Assembly: GCA_937888775.1 (NCBI GenBank)
Contig: CALAQT010000098.1
Coordinates: forward strand, 1-5,405
From: an uncultured Actinomycetes bacterium
GTDB taxonomy: Bacteria; Actinomycetota; Thermoleophilia; Solirubrobacterales; Solirubrobacteraceae
DNA length: 5,405 nucleotides
Direction: 5' to 3'
Shown here: positions 1-5,131 of the stretch, one piece after another
Layout: the number at the start of each line of letters is the position of its first letter
Numbering within the stretch: position 1 is the stretch's first letter
Notes under the pieces: generated by a model
What the model saw: only the letters and a program-made list of their open reading frames with translations
Told to the model about the DNA's origin: nothing
The model's database searches: none
Position numbers and translations under genes: made by a program

Positions 1-98
1 ACCCGGATCGCCCGCAACTCCGGGGATTCTGCCTCACTCCAGGAGAGCCGCACCCGGACGTTCAAGCAGGGCGCCGCGGGCTTGTGCTTTGCCACGCG

Positions 99-121
99 TC
101 CGAGCGCCAGCTCCGACGCGA
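99..121 (+). repeat. Repeat block, copy 1 of 2 (second copy at 285-308)
   Basis: The block starts TCCGAGCG and ends TCCGACGCGA, with a short variable middle. It recurs at 285-308, 186 bases downstream, with one extra base and a few changes in the middle. In both places it lies exactly 18 bases downstream of the start of a CTTGYGCT-type core (81 and 267), so the repeated unit is at least 41 bases long. This is the clearest evidence that the core motifs belong to larger, diverged repeat units. Confidence 0.5.
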
Positions 122-147
122 CCGGACGCATGCTCCCGCGTGGAACC

Positions 148-169
148 GATCGCGCGAGATCGCGCGATC
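148..169. repeat. GATCGCGCGA direct and inverted repeat
   Basis: The decamer GATCGCGCGA occurs twice head to tail (148-157 and 158-167). Because the second copy runs on into TC, the block is also a perfect inverted repeat: GATCGCGCGA, two bases, TCGCGCGATC. The inner 158-169 is a self-complementary 12-mer. The shape suits a dimeric protein-binding site or a cruciform-prone sequence. No neighbouring gene start ties it to a regulator. Confidence 0.6.
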
Positions 170-579
170 CCCCAGGAGTCGCCGACTTCTGCTTTCAGGA
201 TCAGCCACGCCATCGGCGGACGCGTCCTTCCGTGATCTCGCCTGTGCAGGTCGCCCGCGAAGGGCGCTTGCGCTGTCGCCCAGATCCGAGCGCGCGGGTC
301 CGACGCGATTGCTGCCTCCCGGCCCGCTCCCGCGGACGGTACGAGACTTGTGCTTTCCATCCGGTCGAGCGGCGCAGTTCCCTTGCGCTCCCGCGTGCCA
401 GCTGCATCGCCGTCCGAGCCGACTCGGTTCGCGCAGGCCATTCGGCGACGTCCCTGCTGTTGGCGAACACCAGGGCCGACCCGCGGACGGCCGGAGCACT
501 TGCTTTGCCGCCCGCGCGGAACTCGCGCTGGACCATCCCCAGCAGCGTGTGGCGTAAGGGGATGGGTTTGCGGCACGGC

Positions 580-771
580 TCAGTCGGCGGTCGGTTCGCC
601 AGATGCGACGCCGTTCAGCGCGGGGCTCTCCTTCACCGGAGTGATGGCCAGGGTGCCGTCGGAGCCCGGTCCGGGGTCAGCTGGTGCAGGGCTCGCTGGA
701 GGGGGAACCGGCGCGGGGGTGAGTCGCTCGCTCCGAGTGCGCAGGAACGTCGCCAGAGCCCGCCTGTCCAC
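580..771 (-). pseudogene. Possible remnant of an XRE/MmyB-like helix-turn-helix regulator
   Basis: Starting from GTG at 771, this 63-residue frame begins VDRRALATFLRTRSERLTPA. That closely resembles the first helix of the actinobacterial XRE regulators with a MmyB-type ligand domain (pattern D/RxLAxFLRxRRERLxPADVGLP, from family knowledge). After about 20 residues the similarity stops: the expected GPRRRTPGLRREEVA recognition region is missing and the rest is a Pro/Ala/Gly-rich tail. In the frame shifted by one base, a short stretch PLQRALHQLTPDRAPT vaguely recalls the linker after the helix-turn-helix in this family, which would fit an internal deletion plus a frameshift. The start is chosen because a CATACT -10 element lies seven bases upstream, mirroring the divergent methyltransferase gene. 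An in-frame ATG at 795 has no properly spaced ribosome binding site. It could also be a real small protein or a chance frame. Confidence 0.35.
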
Positions 772-806
772 CCGCCCAGTATGGCCGACGCCCATCTTCC
801 GGTTAA
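771..806 (-). promoter_or_regulatory. Predicted leaderless promoter for the regulator remnant
   Basis: On the minus strand, TTAACC (801-806, four of six matches to TTGACA) is separated by 17 bases from CATACT (778-783), which resembles TATAAT-type -10 boxes. Transcription starting seven bases past the -10 would begin on the G of the GTG at 771. The sequence around the -10 matches that in front of the methyltransferase gene (CGGCC, CATACTG, then GCGG). Confidence 0.4.
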
Positions 807-860
807 CAGAGACGGCCGAGACCCGGGTGATCAATCGGCGGTGGGAGGTATTGGCTGAGC

Positions 861-897
861 CTGGCAGCAGCCGGCGGCATCGGCCCATACTGCGGTC
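861..897 (+). promoter_or_regulatory. Predicted leaderless promoter for the methyltransferase
   Basis: CATACT at 886-891 acts as a candidate -10. It lies exactly seven bases before the ATG at 898, so the predicted transcript starts on the start codon. A weak -35 candidate, CTGGCA (861-866), is 19 bases upstream. No purine-rich ribosome binding site precedes the ATG, which fits leaderless translation, common in actinobacteria. Confidence 0.45.
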
Positions 898-1551
898 ATG
901 AACAAGATCACGAAGACCGGCACGGGCGCGGACCCCACCGAGGCTGTCCGCCGTGTCTATGAGCGGGAGGCGGGCAACTACGACCAAAACGTCAAGCTCC
1001 CGGAACGGCTGTTGTTCGCCGGTGGCCGCGAGTGGGTCTGCGCCCAGGCCGAGGGTGAGGTGCTGGAGATTGCCGTGGGGACGGGACGCAACCTTCCCCA
1101 CTACCCCGATGGCGTCCGACTCACGGGAATCGACTTCGTGCCCGCGATGCTGGACGTTGCCCGCCGGCGCGCTGTCGAGCTGGGTCGGCCGGTCGAGTTG
1201 CGGCTGGGGGACGCGCAGGCGCTCGAGTTCGAGGACGCCACGTTTGACACGGTGGTGTGCACGCTGTCGTTGTGCACGATCCCTGACGACCGCGCCGCTG
1301 TGGCCGAGGTGAGGCGGGTGCTCCGTCCGGGCGGGCGCTTCGTGCTGCTCGAGCACGTACGCAGTCCGGTCCGAGCGGTCCGGGGCGTCCAGCGGCTGCT
1401 CGCGCCGGCGTTCGTGCGCTTCGGGGCCGACCATGTGCTGCGCGAGCCGCTCGAGCACGTGCAGGCCGAGGGCTTCTCGATCGAGGTGCTCGAGCGCTCC
1501 AAGCTCGGGCTCGTCGAGCGGCTGCTAGCGCGCAAACCCGGCCCGGGCTGA
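898..1551 (+). CDS. Class I SAM-dependent methyltransferase (Methyltransf_11/UbiE-like)
   Basis: This intact 217-residue protein should transfer a methyl group from S-adenosylmethionine to an unidentified small acceptor in the cytoplasm. The Rossmann-type core is clear. Motif I is VLEIAVGTGRNLPHYP (around residues 56-71). It is followed by the acidic ribose-binding strand end LTGIDFVPAMLDVARR (about 76-91), motif II GDAQALEFEDATFDTVVC (about 104-121) and the post-motif segment VRRVLRPGGRFVLLEHVRSP (about 139-158). The C-terminal REPLEHVQAEGFSIEVLERSKLG region is typical of small stand-alone actinobacterial members. There is no signal peptide or membrane segment. The length is normal for the family, and the ATG start is supported by the -10 element seven bases upstream rather than by an SD sequence. 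The gene stands alone, divergent from the regulator remnant. UbiE-like sequence alone does not show a role in quinone synthesis; the substrate is unknown. Confidence 0.93.
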   Translation: MNKITKTGTGADPTEAVRRVYEREAGNYDQNVKLPERLLFAGGREWVCAQAEGEVLEIAVGTGRNLPHYPDGVRLTGIDFVPAMLDVARRRAVELGRPVELRLGDAQALEFEDATFDTVVCTLSLCTIPDDRAAVAEVRRVLRPGGRFVLLEHVRSPVRAVRGVQRLLAPAFVRFGADHVLREPLEHVQAEGFSIEVLERSKLGLVERLLARKPGPG

Positions 1552-1818
1552 GCGGGAGACAGCTCGAGCCGCCCTCAATTCGCGTGCACATGCCCGAGCG
1601 CCTCGCGTTCGTGGGTGGCGATCGGATGGTGCATTGCTCGTAGCATCGACAAGCTGCCAGTACGCGCGAAGCGGCACACGAGAACGGCTGCGAGGCAGGA
1701 AGACGACGTTGAGCACCGGGCTGTAGTCAAACGAACTCAAAGCCGCTGACTCGCGTGCGGCGACTCGGTGACCGAAGCCCGCCAGGGCGGAGACCTCCTT
1801 TCGCAATACGGCTGGCAT
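1525..1818 (-). CDS. Hypothetical small protein, low confidence
   Basis: This 97-residue frame is not recognised. In its favour, the ATG at 1818 has a very good ribosome binding site, GGGGAGG at 1824-1830, five bases away. Its first half also contains runs that look protein-like, such as VLRKEVSALAGFGHRVAARES and the hydrophobic VLNVVFLP. Against it, the C-terminal third is an Arg/Ala-rich stretch that looks like shadow sequence, and its end overlaps the methyltransferase 3' end by 27 bases in antisense. No domain, signal peptide or catalytic motif is visible. If real, the two genes converge tail to tail. Otherwise 1552-1839 is simply intergenic; no intrinsic terminator for the methyltransferase is evident there. 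Confidence 0.25.
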   Translation of the reverse strand: MPAVLRKEVSALAGFGHRVAARESAALSSFDYSPVLNVVFLPRSRSRVPLRAYWQLVDATSNAPSDRHPRTRGARACARELRAARAVSRSARAGFAR

Positions 1819-2080
1819 CCGAACCTCCCCGGCGGTCAACCTGCCTTGCGCGCGGAAGGCACGACGCTCCGCGGCTTGTGCATTCGTCTGGACGGCAGCG
1901 CGCGGCTCGCCGCCCCTTTCGCGTGGGAGCAGCCGCCGAGAGCCGTCGGGTCCGGACGAGTGCTTTCACGCAGCGAAGCCTCCGCCGCAGGCGATTGCCT
2001 TGGCGACCAGGGATCACGCCGCTCGGCGGGCGGCGCACGATCGGATTCGCTCAAGAGGAGGCGTCCGGATCGACACCTGC

Positions 2081-2086
2081 GGAGGG
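2081..2086 (+). promoter_or_regulatory. Ribosome binding site GGAGGG
   Basis: GGAGGG lies six bases before the ATG at 2093. This consensus-like SD is the main reason to consider the small ORF that follows. Confidence 0.35.
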
Positions 2087-2092
2087 CCTGTG

Positions 2093-2236
2093 ATGGCCAA
2101 GACTCACCGGTGTCCGGCGACGTCGACACTCTTCTGGTTAGTTGCCCTGGCAGCCACGTACAGACCGCTCCTGCTTCGGCCGCCGCCGAGCCCGAAGGAG
2201 AAGCCCGACCTTCCGGCCGTGCCGCCGGCGGCGTAG
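2093..2236 (+). CDS. Possible small membrane-associated protein, 47 aa
   Basis: The ORF begins MAKTHRCPATSTLFWLVALA. Residues 11-28 form a short hydrophobic stretch (STLFWLVALAATYRPLLL) that could be a membrane segment or uncleaved signal anchor. The tail is Pro-rich and charged, ending PAVPPAA. The start is set by GGAGGG six bases upstream. No family is recognised, the hydrophobic stretch is interrupted by an Arg, and the gene sits inside the repeat-rich non-coding segment with no partner gene nearby. It may be a real small protein, a chance ORF with a fortuitous SD, or a degraded gene start. Confidence 0.3.
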   Translation: MAKTHRCPATSTLFWLVALAATYRPLLLRPPPSPKEKPDLPAVPPAA

Positions 2237-2737
2237 CTCGTGCTTCGTGAAAGGGGAAGCGACTTGGGTGGGTCGCGGGATCGCTGATCGTCGTCCAACC
2301 CACCAGTGACCCGGGCGACGTCGGCGCCCGCTCAAGCGGCATTGCAGCAGTCTCGCGCGGCCAGAACTACGCTTCCGGTGCTCCTCACGAACGGTTCTCT
2401 GCGCCTGGCTTCTGCTTCGCCACCGGAATCCAGCAGCCAGCCGACGGACGACCCGGACTGCCGCAGCTCGTCCATTCCGCAACTCTCGTCGGCGCCGACC
2501 ACGGCGCGTGCGTTCGTGAGAATGCAGTAGTCCGCGCTTCGGAACGTGACCGTGCGGCGGATTCTCGCATTGCCTGCGCAAGCGGTCGTCTCGTCAACGC
2601 GAACGCCGCCGCACTCGCTATTCGTGGCCGTCGGGTAAAGCCGATGGTTTGGCGATAAGCGGCGCTGTCCGGTCAGGTTCGGCTGCCGCTCGCCGCTGTG
2701 ATCGCGAAGGGAAGGGTTGGGGCCCTTGGGCGCCGTC
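2237..2737. other. Non-coding segment left of the transposase remnant
   Basis: No frame here gives a recognisable protein. It holds the later copies of the TGCTTY motif and a small stem GCTTC/GAAGC (2242-2246 with 2256-2260). The left end of the insertion sequence should lie in roughly 2640-2737, just past the transposase stop, but no terminal inverted repeat can be paired because the other IS end appears to be lost. Confidence 0.5.
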
Positions 2738-2746
2738 TCAGGGCCC
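2720..2746 (-). terminator. GC-rich hairpin at the transposase 3' end
   Basis: GGGCCCT (2720-2726) and AGGGCCC (2740-2746) are perfect 7-bp inverted repeats around a 13-base loop, overlapping the transposase stop codon. There is no following T-tract on the minus strand, so it is terminator-like in position and shape but not a canonical intrinsic terminator. Confidence 0.35.
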
Positions 2747-2780
2747 TGCTGTGGCTCCGTCTCGGGGCCCTGCTGTGGCT
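2733..2780 (-). repeat. 24-bp tandem duplication in the transposase 3' end
   Basis: Two adjacent 24-base units (2733-2756 and 2757-2780) differ at one position. Each begins CCGTCTC and ends GCTGTGGCT on the plus strand. In the transposase frame (minus strand) this duplicates eight residues, ATAGPRDG then ATAGP before the stop, and extends the usual C-terminus of the family. The length is a multiple of three, so it does not itself break the frame. Confidence 0.8.
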
Positions 2781-3528
2781 ATTCGGTGGCTGTGAAGCTT
2801 GAAAAGGTTGTGGGTCGTCGTGATTAATCGCCACTCACTGCGCACCGCGGATCTTCCTCTTCGCTGGAAGCGGTCGATCTTGCGGTTGAGCTTCGTCTGT
2901 GCGAACACAGGCTCGACTGTCACTGTTTTCGATACAGCTTGTGACCGTTCTCGGTGGCGAGGAGGTATCGCATCCAGGTGTACCGTCCGCCGTGCCATCC
3001 GGGCCGGGCGGTCTTGCGTTTGCCGGCGTCCGGCGGGATCAACAACGGGATCCCGTCGGCGGCGAGGTTGTCCATCTGATCGTTATGCCAGTAGCCGGCG
3101 TCCCCGACCACCTCCCCCGGCTTCTCGCGGATGCCGACCTGGGTGAGCTCGCGCCGGGCGGTATTGACCATCGGCTCGAGATGCCCGAAGTCGGGGGAGT
3201 CGGTGTTGACCTCGGCGGTAATCACGATCTGCTGCTCGGTCACGACCGCCTGCGCGTTGTCGCCCTGCATGTACCCACGCGGGCACCTCACGTTGCGTGA
3301 GTCCGGATCGGTGATGTTCACCACGCCTTCCGGGAGCGCCGGCGGCACGAACGGCTTCGGCGGGCCGCCGAACCGACGGCCGTCCTTCATCACCTCACGC
3401 GCCCGATACGCCTCATACGCAGCGTTCGCCTCAATCAACGCGTGATGCTCCTCCTCCAGCAGCCGCTTGCCCTCCACAAGCCGCTGGGCTCGGGACTCAT
3501 CCCGATCGCAAGCAATGAACCCGATCAG
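2738..3528 (-). pseudogene. IS1182-like DDE transposase, N-terminally truncated and frameshifted
   Basis: The translation carries the signature blocks of IS1182-family transposases with a DDE_Tnp_1_6-type domain. These are NITDPDSRNVRCPRGYMQGD, NAQAVVTEQQIVITAEV, DSPDFGHLEPMV, then VVGDAGYWHNDQM with the second catalytic Asp, LLIPPDAGKRK and LLATENGHKLYRK. The frame then stops (TGA at 2920-2922). The next frame continues the family exactly: TVEPVFAQTKLNRKIDRFQRR with the catalytic Glu, then SEWRLITTTHNLFKLHSHR. Restoring one A to the A4 run at 2926-2929 rejoins LYRK to TVTVEPVF. Upstream the frame is closed by TAG at 3529-3531, so roughly the N-terminal half of a protein of usually 450 residues or more, including the first catalytic Asp, is missing. 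Apparent GTG/ATG starts inside are not true starts. It should be inactive. Confidence 0.88.
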
Positions 3529-3626
3529 CTAAACGCCTTCGCTGCTGCGAAGTCCGCAGGCAGAAAGCGCCCGACCGCCCCGGCGAGCGCTCGCTGCACC
3601 TGACCCCCGAACGTCGCGCGCGGGAC

Positions 3627-3641
3627 GGTAAACAGCTTACC
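3627..3641. repeat. Short inverted repeat GGTAA-N5-TTACC
   Basis: The perfect 5-bp arms GGTAA (3627-3631) and TTACC (3637-3641) flank ACAGC. They lie in the lower-GC stretch upstream of the MpsC gene, about 43 bases before its candidate -10. An operator is possible, but arms this short can arise by chance. Confidence 0.25.
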
Positions 3642-3683
3642 ATAATTCCGACCACTGCAGTAAGAATTCATGGCGATTCGCGC

Positions 3684-3689
3684 TATGCT
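3684..3689 (+). promoter_or_regulatory. Candidate -10 element for the MpsC gene
   Basis: TATGCT in a locally AT-richer stretch is the best -10 candidate before the MpsC gene. No convincing -35 is found at 16-18 bases upstream. If used, the 5' leader would be about 80 bases and would include the TGCTTT repeat copy at 3710-3718. Confidence 0.25.
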
Positions 3690-3709
3690 CGAAGGAGTTG
3701 TCGTCCGTT

Positions 3710-3718
3710 CGGTGCTTT
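3710..3718 (+). repeat. Isolated CGGTGCTTT copy of the oriented repeat motif
   Basis: This copy is followed by GCC, as at 81 and 499, and shortly after by CCTTGCGCGCGG, a 12-mer that also occurs near 1842. It lies in the predicted leader of the MpsC gene, 59 bases before the ATG, in the same orientation as the two large clusters. Confidence 0.35.
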
Positions 3719-3761
3719 GCCGACTCTCCCTTGCGCGCGGCGTCCTGTTGTGAGAGGAGGC

Positions 3762-3768
3762 GGAGAGG
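3762..3768 (+). promoter_or_regulatory. Ribosome binding site of the MpsC gene
   Basis: GGAGAGG lies eight bases before the ATG at 3777 and fixes that start against a TTG at 3717. A second, stronger AGGAGG at 3755-3760 is 16 bases upstream, too far for this ATG. Confidence 0.7.
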
Positions 3769-3776
3769 GGTTGGCT

Positions 3777-4223
3777 ATGTCCGGCACCCACCCAGAAGTA
3801 GCCGGACGCGGCGTCACGACAGCCGCGATCTCAAACGCGATGGTCGGCTTGCTGCACAAGTACACGGGCCGCGGACCGACAAGAGCGCGCACCACGATCG
3901 GGCCCGACATCATCGTCTGCGTGATGGGGGCGACGCTGACCAAGGGTGAGCAAAGCCTGGTCGCCGACGGCAAGCACGAGGTTGTGCTGCACAGCCGCCG
4001 CGCGTTTCAGGACACGATGCAGGCCGACGCGATCACCGCCGTGCAGGAGCTCTCCGGGCGCCGGGTGGTCGCGTTCATGAGCAACAACCACATCGATCCC
4101 GATCTGGCGGTCGAGGTGTTCATCCTCGAGCCCGTGGCGGGCGACGGCCTGGATGCTCCGACTCTCAACGGGCATGGTCGCGCTCTCGACGGGCATGGTC
4201 CGTTGCCCGAGTTGGCCTGCTGA
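3777..4223 (+). CDS. MpsC / DUF2294 family protein
   Basis: This intact 148-residue protein matches the DUF2294 family, annotated in databases as MpsC, a part of a Na+-translocating membrane-potential-generating system. Residues about 14-117 hold the whole domain: AISNAMVGLLHKYTGRGPTRARTTI, then DIIVCVMGATLTKGEQSLV, RRAFQDTMQADAITAVQELSGRRVVAFMSNNHIDPDLAVEVFILEP. The GRGPT, LTKGE, RRAFQDTM and MSNNHIDPD blocks are the conserved ones. It has no signal peptide or membrane helix and should be cytoplasmic or peripherally bound. Its biochemical activity is not established for most members, and no MpsA/MpsB partner lies in this window. The last 25 or so residues extend past the domain and include a duplicated L(N/D)GHG unit. 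The ATG start is supported by GGAGAGG upstream. The gene stands alone, convergent with the oxidase pseudogene. Confidence 0.9.
   Translation: MSGTHPEVAGRGVTTAAISNAMVGLLHKYTGRGPTRARTTIGPDIIVCVMGATLTKGEQSLVADGKHEVVLHSRRAFQDTMQADAITAVQELSGRRVVAFMSNNHIDPDLAVEVFILEPVAGDGLDAPTLNGHGRALDGHGPLPELAC
4162..4201 (+). repeat. 21-bp tandem duplication in the MpsC C-terminal tail
   Basis: CTCTCAACGGGCATGGTCG (4162-4180) and CTCTCGACGGGCATGGTCC (4183-4201) repeat with a 21-base offset and two differences. The duplication is in frame and encodes LNGHGRA then LDGHGPL, beyond the conserved domain. Confidence 0.75.
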
Positions 4224-4263
4224 ACGGGCGTCTGACGACCAGCCGACCGCTTGTGACGCCCGT
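4224..4263 (+). terminator. Stem-loop directly after the MpsC stop codon
   Basis: ACGGGCGTC (4224-4232) and GACGCCCGT (4255-4263) are perfect 9-bp complements around a 22-base loop, beginning on the base after TGA. No T-tract follows, so it may be a non-canonical terminator or an mRNA 3'-end stabiliser, a form often seen in high-GC actinobacteria. Confidence 0.5.
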
Positions 4264-4440
4264 AGCCGCCAGGAGCGGCAGTGCGCCGAGCAGGAGCTCC
4301 TACGCTTGGTTGTCGTCGGGGCTGTAGGTGTCCGCGGGCCTGGCGAGGAGTCCCGCTTACAACCCGCGATGTAGGAGCGTTACGAGAGCCCGATCCGAGA
4401 TTGCGTGGTCCACGGTGCGCATTTTGTTGCGGGTCGCGGC

Positions 4441-5121
4441 CTATTTGAACCGTGGCTCGTCCATGGCGGCGATGCTTTCCTGTTTGTGCACGCGCTCGTC
4501 GTGGCCGACCTGGCGCAACAAGTCGGCTAGCGAGTCGAAAACGCCGTAGTCCTCGCCGAAGTCGGAGTCAAACGGTTCTATCTCCCATTGGGGATTGTCT
4601 GCCACCCATTGCATGTACTCGTGCTCGCGTGGTCTTCGAAGTCCGCGTTGAGCCGATAGCTCCACTTTGAGTTTACGACGTACAGCAGCCAGGAGAACTG
4701 GTAGTAGCCGAAGGCGATCAGCTGGGGCGAGTCAGAAGAACTTGAGCCGTGATTCGCGCACGCCTCTGCGAACGAGCAGGTCTTGGAGGATGAGCAGGTG
4801 CCATAGCTCGTTGTCCTGTTGGCTACGCGCCTTTGAATCCCCTTGGCGAGGCCAGTGCTTTGATGGACATGGGTGATCGCGATGTAGGCAACGTGCTCCC
4901 AAGGTTTGGTAGGGCACGCGCGCGACGATCTCGACGACCTTGAACTTCGACATCGGGCGCGGCTTGCCGTACACGATGTCCAAGGTCACGAACAATGCCC
5001 TGGCAGCGACGCCGTATTTGCGCCGGGGAGCGCTCAAGGTCTCCTTCTGGGCTGCGGCGAGCTCGTCGTGAGACAGCCGCGGGGGACCGACAGGCGGCAC
5101 AACAACTGCAGGCTCGGGCAT
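4441..5121 (-). pseudogene. Alternative oxidase / plastid terminal oxidase-like di-iron protein, frameshifted
   Basis: Joining four frame segments gives a protein of about 226 residues that follows the AOX/PTOX family throughout. It reads LFVTLDIVYGKPRPMSKFKV, VEIVARVPYQ, [shift ~4901] TWEHVAYIAITHVH, [shift ~4822-4830] QQDNELWHLLILQDLL, KFF [shift ~4733], PQLIAFGYYQFSWLLYVVNS, LNADFEDHA [shift ~4627], EHEYMQWVADNPQWE, LLRQVGHDERVHKQES and a TAG stop. The six expected iron ligands remain: E of VEIVA, E and H of NELWH, E of FEDHA, E and H of DERVH. Members oxidise quinol and reduce O2 to water without pumping protons, bound to one membrane face. The ATG at 5121 follows GAGGAGAG by ten bases. 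The first two shifts compensate each other, garbling about 25 residues; the last two cannot be read through. This is either recent decay or sequence error. Confidence 0.8.
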
Positions 5122-5131
5122 CGCGATCACG

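Larger units (their letters stand above)
81..510 (+). repeat. Degenerate oriented repeat cluster, CTTGTGCTTT core (left cluster)
   Basis: Variants of one decamer recur on the plus strand: CTTGTGCTTT at 81 and 347, CTTCTGCTTT at 186, CTTGCGCTGT at 267, CTTGCGCTCC at 382 and CTTGCTTT at 499. Start-to-start distances are 105, 81, 80, 35 and 117, so two neighbouring intervals share a period near 81. The similarity extends past the core in places: 99-121 and 285-308 share TCCGAGCG, then TCCGACGCGA, and the cores at 347 and 499 are both preceded by CCGCGGACGG. The intervals are not all multiples of three, which argues against a coding repeat. The reverse complement AAAGCA is not seen on the plus strand in this window. 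The function is unknown; a decayed tandem array, a structured RNA family or a strand-biased oligomer are all possible. Confidence 0.45.
1..579. other. Left non-coding segment with degenerate repeats, no convincing gene
   Basis: Long open frames exist here on both strands, but in sequence this GC-rich that is expected. None of their translations shows a recognisable domain; they are rich in Arg, Ala, Ser and Pro with scattered Cys and Trp, as out-of-frame GC-rich DNA usually is. One plus-strand frame is open from base 1 to 858 but runs straight into the divergent promoter region and resembles nothing known. What stands out is non-coding structure: repeated CTTGTGCTTT-like motifs in one orientation, a repeated TCCGAGCG...TCCGACGCGA block, and a GATCGCGCGA palindrome (each listed separately). 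A partial gene running off the left edge cannot be excluded for the first 60 or so bases. Confidence 0.6.
1875..2546 (+). repeat. Degenerate oriented repeat cluster, TGCTTY core (right cluster)
   Basis: The motif seen at the left of the window returns here, again only on the plus strand: CTTGTGCATT at 1875, CGAGTGCTTT at 1957, CTCCTGCTTC at 2168, CTCGTGCTTC at 2237, CTTCTGCTTC at 2409, CGCGTGCGTT at 2505 and TCCGCGCTTC at 2531. The first two are 82 bases apart, matching the roughly 81-base period of the left cluster. Similarity sometimes extends outward: 1955-1966 shares GGACG and GTGCTTT with the 339-356 copy, and the copies at 2237 and 2531 are both preceded by GTAG or GTAGT. The cores drift towards TGCTTCG in this cluster. 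The region has no recognisable gene apart from one possible small ORF. Confidence 0.4.

Noticed and set aside
81..510. CRISPR array or integron cassette array
   Set aside because: The repeats are too diverged and irregularly spaced for CRISPR, no cas gene is present, and no paired attC core sites or integrase were found.
1..858. Plus-strand frame open from the window edge
   Set aside because: It has no domain or natural start, out-of-frame-like composition, and runs through the regulator remnant and divergent promoter. Open frames of this length are expected at this GC content.
580..1458. Long minus-strand open frame opposite the methyltransferase
   Set aside because: The part opposite 898-1458 is the antisense shadow of a clearly coding methyltransferase. 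Only the short 580-771 segment beyond it shows any independent similarity.
1560..1760. tRNA gene in the intergenic segment after the methyltransferase
   Set aside because: No T-loop consensus (GGTTCRANNCC) or foldable acceptor/anticodon arms could be found here or elsewhere in the window.
3525..3653. Minus-strand stretch VQRALAGAVGRFLPADFAAAKAF just upstream of the transposase fragment
   Set aside because: It looks protein-like, but it is in a different frame, does not match the expected transposase N-terminal region convincingly and has no start signal. It may be decayed IS or flanking sequence.
3717..3776. Upstream TTG start for the MpsC protein
   Set aside because: The 20-residue extension would translate the ribosome binding site region and does not resemble the family; the ATG at 3777 has a well-spaced GGAGAGG.
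3777..5121. MpsC and the AOX-like oxidase as one functional energy module
   Set aside because: The genes are convergent on opposite strands and separated by a stem-loop, and one is broken; nothing in the sequence links them beyond proximity.
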